Positions 16,485 through 24,055 of a stretch of DNA of 64,000 nucleotides are shown piece after piece (position 1 is the stretch's first letter; every line of letters starts with the position of its first letter). The notes beneath the pieces were generated by a model, which saw only the letters and a program-made list of their open reading frames with translations, searched no databases and had not been told where the DNA came from. A program made the translations under genes and the position numbers. The stretch is from an uncultured Eubacteriales bacterium (GTDB lineage Bacteria > Bacillota > Clostridia > Oscillospirales > Acutalibacteraceae), in contig CAKSSR010000001.1 of NCBI GenBank assembly GCA_934489735.1, positions 62,001 to 126,000 on the forward strand. The letters run 5' to 3'.

Positions 16485-18398
16485 GTGAACAAAGTGAACA
16501 AGAACAATTGTATTCTTAATGAAAATTTTTCTATTAATTCATTGCAAGATATGAATATTAAAGATTTGAATAGACTCTGTAAAGAAATAAGAGAAAAAAT
16601 TATATCAGTGGTATCAAAAAATGGAGGACATTTATCATCTAATTTGGGAGTGGTTGAACTTACTGTAGCATTGCATAAATCATTTAACAATTTAGATGAC
16701 GCTATTATCTGGGACGTAGGACATCAATGCTACACTCATAAGATATTGACGGGAAGATTAAATGATATAGACTCAATAAGGACTGAGGGAGGAATATCAG
16801 GATTCCCAAAGAGATCTGAGAGCCATTACGACGTATTTAACTCTGGGCATAGTAGTACTTCAATATCAGCAGGATTTGGGATCGCTAATGCAAAAGATAT
16901 TTCAGGAAAGGGAGGATATGTAGTATCAGTTATTGGAGATGGAGCTCTTACTGGAGGATTGGCATACGAAGGATTAAATAATGCAGGAAGATTTAATAAA
17001 AACTTTATAGTTATTTTAAATGATAATAAGATGTCTATATCTAAAAATGTTGGATCTATAGCAGGATATCTGTCAGAAATAAGGATCAGACCGATATATT
17101 TAAAGATAAAACATCGATCCGAAAGAATTTTAAGCAAAATACCTATCATAGGTAATAAATTTAAGAAATTCCTAATGAATTCTAAGAATGTAATTAAAAA
17201 TGTAATATATGATGGGACTTTATTTGAAGATATGGGATTCACTTACTATGGACCAATTGATGGACATGATATATCTAAATTGACTCAAGTATTTGATTTA
17301 GCTAAAAGATTAGAAAGACCAGTCTTCATTCATGTAGTGACTCAGAAGGGCAAAGGATATGAGTATGCAGAAAAAAAACCAAATTACTACCATGCGACTA
17401 GTTCATTTAATATAAAGACAGGAATTAATGAACAACTTGAGAAGAAAGAAATAAGAGAAGAAACATTTTCAAATGCATTTGGAAAACTGATATGTAATCT
17501 AGCTTCTTCAGACAAAAGGATATGTGCAATTACAGCTGCAATGAAGTTTGGAACCGGATTAGAAAAATTTTCGAAAAAGTTTAAAAACAGATTCTTCGAT
17601 GTAGGAATTGCTGAAGAGCATGCAGTAACTTTTGCAAGCGGGTTAGCTTCTGCTGGTATGTTGCCTGTTTTTGCAGTATATTCTAGCTTTTTGCAAAGAT
17701 CTTATGACCAAATAGTGCACGACGCAGCGACTCAGAACTTAAAAGTGACCTTAGCAATTGACAGATGTGGCATAGTCGGTGAAGATGGGGAGACACATCA
17801 AGGGGTTTTTGACGTATCGTTTATGAATTCCATTCCTAACTTAACAATTTTTGCACCGAGCTATATAGAAGAGCTGAACTCAACATTCTATTCCGCACTA
17901 TATGATTACAATGGAGTGGTAGCAGTTAGGTATCCTAGAGGAGGGAATCTATTTAAAGCTAACAATTTCATACCGTCGTATAGAAATTTTGACCTATATG
18001 GAAGCAAAAATGGAGATATATTAATTATAACGTACGGAAGATTGTTCTCGTTTGCAGATTTAGCAATGAATAGACTACGAGAAGAAGGAATCAATATATC
18101 AATATTGAAGCTTAATAGAATCAAACCAATAGATAAACAAGCAATAATTGAAGCATTGAAATTTAAAAATATATACTTTTTTGAGGAAGGAATGAAATCT
18201 GGAGGCATCGGGGAACATTTTGGACTCCTACTATTAGAAAACTATTTCTCAGGCAGGTATAAGTTAACGGCTATAGATGATAAATTTATCCCTCAGTCAA
18301 CAGTTTTATCCGCATTGCATTCTTTAGGACTTGATGATGATGGAATGATAAGAATTATAAAAGAAGACTATTTAGAAAGGAATAGCAGGAGTATATGA
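16485..18398 (+). CDS. dxs: 1-deoxy-D-xylulose-5-phosphate synthase
   Basis: 637 residues from GTG behind AAAAGGAAAA; a second in-frame GTG at 16494 is possible. Thiamine-diphosphate enzyme: GHLSSNLGVVELTVALH, WDVGHQCYTHKILTGR, GDGALTGGLAYEGLNNA (the GDG...N cofactor motif), HVVTQKGKGYEYAE, and GIAEEHAVTFASGLA with the catalytic Glu of the transketolase fold. It condenses pyruvate and glyceraldehyde-3-phosphate, the first step of the MEP isoprenoid pathway. It overlaps tlyA by 4 bases (ATGA), and ispE of the same pathway lies two genes further on. Confidence 0.95.
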   Translation: MNKVNKNNCILNENFSINSLQDMNIKDLNRLCKEIREKIISVVSKNGGHLSSNLGVVELTVALHKSFNNLDDAIIWDVGHQCYTHKILTGRLNDIDSIRTEGGISGFPKRSESHYDVFNSGHSSTSISAGFGIANAKDISGKGGYVVSVIGDGALTGGLAYEGLNNAGRFNKNFIVILNDNKMSISKNVGSIAGYLSEIRIRPIYLKIKHRSERILSKIPIIGNKFKKFLMNSKNVIKNVIYDGTLFEDMGFTYYGPIDGHDISKLTQVFDLAKRLERPVFIHVVTQKGKGYEYAEKKPNYYHATSSFNIKTGINEQLEKKEIREETFSNAFGKLICNLASSDKRICAITAAMKFGTGLEKFSKKFKNRFFDVGIAEEHAVTFASGLASAGMLPVFAVYSSFLQRSYDQIVHDAATQNLKVTLAIDRCGIVGEDGETHQGVFDVSFMNSIPNLTIFAPSYIEELNSTFYSALYDYNGVVAVRYPRGGNLFKANNFIPSYRNFDLYGSKNGDILIITYGRLFSFADLAMNRLREEGINISILKLNRIKPIDKQAIIEALKFKNIYFFEEGMKSGGIGEHFGLLLLENYFSGRYKLTAIDDKFIPQSTVLSALHSLGLDDDGMIRIIKEDYLERNSRSI

Positions 18399-19201
18399 AA
18401 AAGAGGTTAGATGTAATAATATATGAGAAAGGTCTTGCTGAAAGTAGGGAAAAGGCAAAAACTTTGATTATGTCTGGTAACGTTTATGTCAATAATGAGA
18501 AGGCAGATAAGCCTGGAATGACATATGATGATATATCTTCAGATATAGAAGTAAGAGGGAAACCTATTCCATACGTGAGTAGGGGAGGATTAAAGCTGGA
18601 AAAAGCAATAAATGAGTTTAATATATCTTTGAAAGACAAAGTTACGATGGACATAGGAGCATCGACAGGAGGATTCACCGATTGCATGCTACAGAATGGA
18701 GCTGTTAAAGTATATTCTATAGACGTTGGATATGGTCAATTGGCGTGGTCATTAAGAAATGACAAAAGGGTTATAAATTTAGAAAGAACTAATATAAGAT
18801 ACTTACCTGAAGAGATTATTAAGGATAAGATTGACTTCTTTAGTATAGATGTCTCTTTTATATCTTTAAGATTGGTCTTGCCACAGGTTAAGAACTTTAT
18901 TCATCAGGAAAGTGAAGGAGTATGTTTAATAAAGCCACAGTTTGAAGCGGGTAAAGAAAAAGTAGGGAAGAATGGAATTGTTAGAGATGAACTTGTACAT
19001 GTTGATGTCATCAATATGATAATAGACTTTTCTAAAAGTATAGGTTTTGATATCAAAGGTATAACATTTTCTCCGATAAAAGGGGCAAAGGGTAATATAG
19101 AATACCTTATCCATTTAAAGAATTCTGAAAAAGCTGAGGCAGAAGTATCAGAGGGCATAAATGTGAAAGAAATAGTTAAGATTTCTCATAAGAATATATA
19201 G
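18395..19201 (+). CDS. tlyA: TlyA family rRNA (cytidine-2'-O)-methyltransferase
   Basis: 268 residues. An S4 RNA-binding domain at about 1-60 (MKKRLDVIIYEKGLAESREKA truncated here as LDVIIYEKGLAESREKA) is followed by an FtsJ/RrmJ-type methyltransferase domain with the SAM loop DIGASTGGFTDCMLQNG near residue 86. Family members methylate 16S and 23S rRNA; the haemolysin name is historical. ATG overlaps the dxs stop in ATGA, implying translational coupling. Linkage with dxs is common in Firmicutes. Confidence 0.92.
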   Translation: MKKRLDVIIYEKGLAESREKAKTLIMSGNVYVNNEKADKPGMTYDDISSDIEVRGKPIPYVSRGGLKLEKAINEFNISLKDKVTMDIGASTGGFTDCMLQNGAVKVYSIDVGYGQLAWSLRNDKRVINLERTNIRYLPEEIIKDKIDFFSIDVSFISLRLVLPQVKNFIHQESEGVCLIKPQFEAGKEKVGKNGIVRDELVHVDVINMIIDFSKSIGFDIKGITFSPIKGAKGNIEYLIHLKNSEKAEAEVSEGINVKEIVKISHKNI

Positions 19202-19215
19202 GGAGACAAAAATCT

Positions 19216-21732
19216 ATGAAAGTAATGGTATTGGACGGTAATAGTATACTAAACAGAGCTTATTACGGAGTCAAAGGATTGGCAACAAAAGAAGGATTTC
19301 CGACGAATGCGATATATGGCTTTTTATTAACTTTAGTAAATTTGAAGAACAACTTTGAAATAGATGCACTAGCGGTTGCATTTGATTTGAAAAAGCCTAC
19401 ATTTCGTCATGAATTATATAGCGAGTATAAAGCTAACAGAAAGAAAATGTCAGATGATCTATTTGTTCAATTGGAAGTAATTAAAGAACTTTTAACTGAA
19501 TTGGGATATAGAACAATAGAATGTGAAGGATTTGAAGCCGACGATATATTAGGAACATTTGCTAAGCATTGCGAGGATACTAATAATGAATGTACAATAG
19601 TGACCGGAGATAGAGATAGTTTACAATTGATATCTAAGAATGTAAAAGTCAAACTATTGTCTAATAAAACTGATAAAATATATACCGAAAAAGAAATAAT
19701 GGAAGAATACAATCTAGAACCAAGTGAATTGATAGATCTAAAAGCAATTGAAGGAGATTCTTCTGATAACATTCCAGGGGTTAAAGGAATAGGTAAGAAA
19801 GGGGCTTTAGATTTAATTAAAAAATTTAAGTCGATAGAGAATATTTATAATAACATAGATACTTTGAATATAAAAGAAGGAACTAAAAAGAAACTATTGG
19901 ACAGTAAGGATATGGCTTATTTAAGTAAGACATTAGGAACAATAAGAAAAGATGTTCCAATAGAGATCAATCTGGAGGAATATATCCCAAATTGTACAGA
20001 CAAAGAAAAGATAAAGAAGAGACTTTTATCATTAGAAATGAGCTCTATGATAAAAAAATTGAATCTGGATGATGACAAACAAGAGACAACTGTTGAGAAT
20101 GATAAAGAAGATGAGACAGAATTTAAGGAAAATTTAAAAGATTTTAAAGAAATATTAGATATTTCATTGACTGACCTGTATTTTATTACTTCCTATTTGG
20201 AAAATGAAGCTGCAGAAGTGATATTTAAAGCAAAAGACAATATTTATATATGTAAGATAGATCATAACTTTATGCAAAGCCAGGATTATAATACTTTGAA
20301 AGAAATACTGCAGAATGAAACAATAAATAAATATACTCATGATGCAAAGAAGTTTTATCATTTGATCTCAAAATACGATATAAAGATGAATAATCTGAAG
20401 TTTGATTCAATGATAGCTGCATATATCGTCAATTCTGATATAGATTTAAATGAAGTGAATGATTATGAAAATATTTGTAATGACCTAAATAAAAAGATAA
20501 TAGATAATAACCAAGAAGAACTATTTTATAATATAGAAATGCCGCTAATTGAAGTGTTGTACGAAATTGAAGTGGCAGGGGTTAAAGTAGATAAGAATGG
20601 TATAATAAAATATGGAGAAGAATTAAAATTGGCAATAGATCGTATAACAGAGGATATATATAATCAAGTGGGATATGAATTTAATATTAACTCGCCGAAA
20701 CAATTGGGAGAGGCTCTGTATGATAAACTATTGTTGCCTAAAGGAAAGAAAACTAAGAGCGGATACTCAACAAGCATAGAAGTATTAGAAAATATAAAAT
20801 ATTACCATCCTGTTGTAGAAAGGATAATAGAATATAGAACATTATCTAAACTTAAATCTACTTACTGCGAGAGTATCGTCAATCAAATAGAAAGCGATGG
20901 CAGAATTCATAGTAATTTTAATCAAACAGAGACTAGGACAGGACGATTGAGCTCAACTGAACCTAACCTTCAAAATATACCGGTTAGAACTGAACTCGGT
21001 AAGAGATTGAGAAACTTTTTTGTGGCAGAAGGAGACAATGTATTAATAGATGCTGACTACTCACAAATAGAATTAAGAATATTAGCACATTTATCAGAAG
21101 ATGAAAGAATGATGGAAGCTTTTAATAATAACGAGGATATACATGCTATCACAGCTTCAGAAATATTTAATATTCCTTTAGAATTAGTAAATGATACTAT
21201 GAGAAATAATGCAAAAGTAGTAAACTTCGGTATTATATATGGAATGAGCGCCTTCTCTTTATCTAAAGATATTTCAGTATCGGTTAAAGAAGCTCAAAGA
21301 TATATAGACTCATATTTCAGACATTATCCAAAAGTAAAAGAATATATGGATAATTCAATAGATTTTGCTAAGGAGAATGGATATGTAAAGACTCTATTGA
21401 ATAGAAAAAGATATATACCAGAATTAACTTCGCTTAACTTTAATTTGAGATCATTTGGAGAAAGAGTTGCAAGGAATATGCCTATCCAAGGAACGTCAGC
21501 CGATATAATAAAGATTGCTATGATAAGAATAAGAAATAAAATTAAGGAAAGTAAGTTAAAATCTAAATTAATCCTTCAAGTACATGATGAACTTATAATT
21601 GAATCTCCAACAAATGAAGTGGACTTGATTAAAAATATAATGAAAAATGAGATGGAAAATTGTATAAAATTAAAAGTTCCTTTGTTAGTAAAGATTTCAT
21701 CAGGTAAAACTTGGTTCGATACTAAAATGTGA
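19216..21732 (+). CDS. polA: DNA polymerase I with degenerate proofreading domain
   Basis: 838 residues. The 5' nuclease domain covers about 1-290 (NSILNRAYYG, CEGFEADDILGT, VTGDRDSLQL, GDSSDNIPGVKGIG). The middle region (about 310-460) has the exonuclease fold position, but the expected Asp-x-Glu metal-binding motif is replaced by DLYFITSYLE-type sequence, so 3'-5' proofreading is probably lost, as in Bacillus-type Pol I. The polymerase domain contains motif A DADYSQIELR, motif B NNAKVVNFGIIYGMS and motif C VHDELIIE. It fills gaps and removes RNA primers during replication and repair. It starts 14 bases after tlyA behind GGGAGA. Confidence 0.95.
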   Translation: MKVMVLDGNSILNRAYYGVKGLATKEGFPTNAIYGFLLTLVNLKNNFEIDALAVAFDLKKPTFRHELYSEYKANRKKMSDDLFVQLEVIKELLTELGYRTIECEGFEADDILGTFAKHCEDTNNECTIVTGDRDSLQLISKNVKVKLLSNKTDKIYTEKEIMEEYNLEPSELIDLKAIEGDSSDNIPGVKGIGKKGALDLIKKFKSIENIYNNIDTLNIKEGTKKKLLDSKDMAYLSKTLGTIRKDVPIEINLEEYIPNCTDKEKIKKRLLSLEMSSMIKKLNLDDDKQETTVENDKEDETEFKENLKDFKEILDISLTDLYFITSYLENEAAEVIFKAKDNIYICKIDHNFMQSQDYNTLKEILQNETINKYTHDAKKFYHLISKYDIKMNNLKFDSMIAAYIVNSDIDLNEVNDYENICNDLNKKIIDNNQEELFYNIEMPLIEVLYEIEVAGVKVDKNGIIKYGEELKLAIDRITEDIYNQVGYEFNINSPKQLGEALYDKLLLPKGKKTKSGYSTSIEVLENIKYYHPVVERIIEYRTLSKLKSTYCESIVNQIESDGRIHSNFNQTETRTGRLSSTEPNLQNIPVRTELGKRLRNFFVAEGDNVLIDADYSQIELRILAHLSEDERMMEAFNNNEDIHAITASEIFNIPLELVNDTMRNNAKVVNFGIIYGMSAFSLSKDISVSVKEAQRYIDSYFRHYPKVKEYMDNSIDFAKENGYVKTLLNRKRYIPELTSLNFNLRSFGERVARNMPIQGTSADIIKIAMIRIRNKIKESKLKSKLILQVHDELIIESPTNEVDLIKNIMKNEMENCIKLKVPLLVKISSGKTWFDTKM

Positions 21733-21739
21733 TTGAGAG

Positions 21740-22627
21740 ATGGTTTGTATAAATAATCAAGAGAGAATAACTATAAAAGCAAGAGCAAAGATTAATCTTG
21801 CATTGGATATACTGTCAAAAAGAGAAGATGGATATCATAACGTAAAAATGATAATGCAGTCTGTAAACCTTTACGATATTTTAAAGATAAATATAAGCAA
21901 TGGTTCGGGCATTATAATAAATAGTAATAAATATATGTATTGTGATGACAAAGATAACCTAATGTATGTGGCAGCAGAGAAATTTTTAAGTAAAGTAGGT
22001 CTAGTTGATAAAAAGATAAGTATCGATATAGAAAAGAATATCCCTATTCAAGCGGGATTGGCTGGAGGTAGTACAGATGCAGCAGCAGTATTGTATGGAC
22101 TTAATACTTTATGTAACCGATTGAGCTTTGATCAGTTAATTGATATGGGATCAAGCTTAGGCGCAGATGTTCCATTCTGTCTGTTGGGAGGAACATGTAT
22201 GGCTGAGGGAATGGGGACTACCTTGAAAAAAATAGATGACATGCCTTTATGCCATTTGTTAATAGTAAAGCCAAGTAATATAAATATATCTACTAAGCAA
22301 GCATATGCCTTGTCAGATGAATTTAAAATAAGACCAAATGAAGAAAAATTTAATGAAATGATTGACGGAATAAAGAATCAAGACTTAAATAGAATTAGTA
22401 GTAATTTATTTAATAAGTTCCAAGATATAATGAATTTGAAAAAGATAAATAAAATAATTGAAAGACTAAGAAAAAGTGGCGCACTTAACGCTTGTATGAC
22501 TGGTAGTGGATCAGCAGTTTATGGCATATTTGAAAATATTGACTTGGCAATGGCGTGCAAGAACAATTTTGATGACTGCGAAACGTTCTTGGTTGAAAGT
22601 AGTAATAAATCATTATCAATAATTTGA
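21740..22627 (+). CDS. ispE: 4-diphosphocytidyl-2-C-methyl-D-erythritol kinase
   Basis: 295 residues. GHMP kinase signatures: AKINLALDILSKREDGYH at the start, the ATP loop IQAGLAGGSTDAAAVL near residue 105, and a C-terminal MTGSGSAVYG. It phosphorylates CDP-methylerythritol in the MEP pathway, the same pathway as dxs upstream. It begins 7 bases after polA behind a GAGA stretch. The family usually starts close to the AKINL segment, so the first ten residues may be non-conserved. Confidence 0.93.
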   Translation: MVCINNQERITIKARAKINLALDILSKREDGYHNVKMIMQSVNLYDILKINISNGSGIIINSNKYMYCDDKDNLMYVAAEKFLSKVGLVDKKISIDIEKNIPIQAGLAGGSTDAAAVLYGLNTLCNRLSFDQLIDMGSSLGADVPFCLLGGTCMAEGMGTTLKKIDDMPLCHLLIVKPSNINISTKQAYALSDEFKIRPNEEKFNEMIDGIKNQDLNRISSNLFNKFQDIMNLKKINKIIERLRKSGALNACMTGSGSAVYGIFENIDLAMACKNNFDDCETFLVESSNKSLSII

Positions 22628-22687
22628 ATAAAGTAGAAAAAGTTGTCCATAATTAAATTGTAGATAAATAGAGAGGACGACTTACAT

Positions 22688-23326
22688 ATGACAAAGTTTA
22701 AATTAAAATCAATAGAGAAGGCAATACTGGTATCATTAATACTTTCTTTCGTATTTCCAATGTTTAAATTTATAAACAACTGTGAAAGTATAAGCAATAA
22801 AGTAATAAGACTTCATATTTTAGCTAATTCTGATTCTGAAGTAGATCAAAGCCTAAAGTTATTAGTGCGGGATAAGATTTTGAAATCATCATGTCTGTTC
22901 TTAGATAAAAATGATGATACAATTGAGAAGGCAGAACAAAAGTTCTTGGATAATATAGAAATGATAAAGCATATAGCACAGCAAGAAGTATATAATAGAG
23001 GATTCGATTATGAAATAAATGCAGAAATGATTGATAATATGTATTTTGATACTAGAAAATATGATAATTTTACTATGCCATCAGGAGAGTATAAGGCGCT
23101 TAGAATTACAATAGGGGAGGGAAAGGGTAAGAATTGGTGGTGCGTTATGTTTCCTCCACTATGTATATCAGCAGCGGAGGATCATACAGAAATTGATGAT
23201 ATACTGACAACTTCTGAAAAAGATGTCTTAAATGACAGGTATGAAGTAAAGTTTAAAATAGTAGAGTATTTTGAACTTATAAAGAATATATTATATTCCT
23301 TTATGACTTTCTATCAAGAAAGGTAG
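22688..23326 (+). CDS. spoIIR: Stage II sporulation protein R
   Basis: 212 residues. An N-terminal hydrophobic segment (ILVSLILSFVFPMFKF, about residues 13-28) acts as anchor or signal. The SpoIIR hallmark VIRLHILANSDSEVDQSLKLLVRDKIL follows at about 38-64 (quoted here in parts: RLHILANSDS, KLLVRDKIL), and NWWCVMFPPLC lies in the second half. SpoIIR is made in the forespore under sigma F and is secreted to trigger SpoIIGA processing of pro-sigma E in the mother cell. ATG follows AGAGGACGA. I do not see a convincing sigma-F promoter in the 60 bases upstream. Confidence 0.9.
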   Translation: MTKFKLKSIEKAILVSLILSFVFPMFKFINNCESISNKVIRLHILANSDSEVDQSLKLLVRDKILKSSCLFLDKNDDTIEKAEQKFLDNIEMIKHIAQQEVYNRGFDYEINAEMIDNMYFDTRKYDNFTMPSGEYKALRITIGEGKGKNWWCVMFPPLCISAAEDHTEIDDILTTSEKDVLNDRYEVKFKIVEYFELIKNILYSFMTFYQER

Positions 23327-23376
23327 TGCTGACTTAGATTAATTCATCAAAAATTGCATTGCAAGGAATAAAAAAC

Positions 23377-23405
23377 TTGACATTTGTAGCTCATTATGAT
23401 AAACT
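23377..23405 (+). promoter_or_regulatory. Promoter of tRNA-Pro
   Basis: TTGACA (23377-23382), 17-base spacer, TAAACT (23400-23405), ending 18 bases before the tRNA. The same arrangement is duplicated 308 bases downstream. Confidence 0.65.
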
Positions 23406-23423
23406 AACAAATGTTGGGTTAAT

Positions 23424-23500
23424 CCGGGTGTGGCGCAGATTGGTAGCGCGCTTGAATGGGGTTCAAGAGGCCGCTGGTTCAACTCCAGTCACTCGGACCA
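23424..23500 (+). tRNA. tRNA-Pro (anticodon GGG)
   Basis: 77 bases with encoded CCA. The acceptor CCGGGTG pairs with CACTCGG, D-arm GCGC/GCGC, anticodon stem CTTGA/TCAAG with loop ATGGGGT giving anticodon GGG at 23458-23460, and T-arm GCTGG/CCAGT with loop TTCAACT. It reads CCC and CCU proline codons. Confidence 0.93.
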
Positions 23501-23530
23501 TAAATTTTAATAAATCTTTTAAGAAGTATT

Positions 23531-23560
23531 GGAGCCTAGTTAACGCTGGGCTTCCTTTTT
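23531..23560 (+). terminator. Terminator of tRNA-Pro
   Basis: GGAGCC...AG (23531 on) pairs with CT.GGGCTTCC, followed by a T run. A related hairpin follows both later copies of the tRNA 3' region. Confidence 0.75.
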
Positions 23561-23731
23561 ATAAAAATAGAAAAAGGAAATCAAAGTACGATATAATAGA
23601 AAGAAAACCAAATTAAGATATAGAAGAAATGGGGAAGATAATAATTTCAATAATGAAGGGAATCAAGAAATAGCAAGAAATAAAAAGCTTGACATTTGTA
23701 GCTTATTATGATAAACTAAATATTGGATTGT

Positions 23732-23808
23732 CCGGGTTTAGCGCAGATTGATAATGCGCTTAAATATGGTTCAATAGGCCGCTGGTTTAATTCCAGTTAC
23801 TCGGACAA
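23732..23808 (+). pseudogene. Decayed tandem duplicate of tRNA-Pro
   Basis: It aligns base for base with the intact tRNA 308 bases upstream, including promoter (TTGACA at 23690-23695) and terminator. Changes break the acceptor and anticodon pairing, the anticodon loop becomes ATATGGT (position 34-36 ATG instead of GGG), TTCAACT becomes TTTAATT, and CCA becomes CAA. It is unlikely to yield a working tRNA. Confidence 0.8.
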
Positions 23809-23867
23809 TAAATTTTAGTAAATCTTTTAAGAAGTATTGAAGCCTAGTTAACACTGGGCTTCTTTTA
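23773..23867 (+). repeat. Direct repeat, left copy: 3' half of tRNA-Pro duplicate plus terminator
   Basis: These 95 bases recur at 27155-27249 at an offset of 3382 bases, with only a few changes. Both copies share the same mutations relative to the intact tRNA (for example TTTAATTCC and GGACAA), so both descend from the decayed copy. They bracket the GC-rich surface-protein segment like left and right ends of an integrated piece. Confidence 0.75.
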
Positions 23868-24055
23868 TTTAGTGACATCGGGGAATAATAGTAAAATAAG
23901 GATCAGAACGATATTTCCAAAGAGTCCATTGCCATTCTGGAAAGCATAGTGAATTACACCTCTTGACATGATATAATTACTACACTTATACGCATTCTTA
24001 TATACGTTGTAAAGAGTTTTATTGCGGTTAATTCCGCAGGAAGGAGTAAATCAAT

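Noticed and set aside
22628..22687. Sigma-F promoter of spoIIR
   Set aside because: Some CATAA-like bases occur but spacing and -10 are poor; not enough to call.
23359..23616. Open frame of 85 codons on the plus strand
   Set aside because: It runs straight through the intact tRNA-Pro and its terminator; the codons are explained by the tRNA.
23368..23868. Possible CRISPR-like repeat
   Set aside because: Only two long copies, each a full tRNA unit, with no regular spacers.
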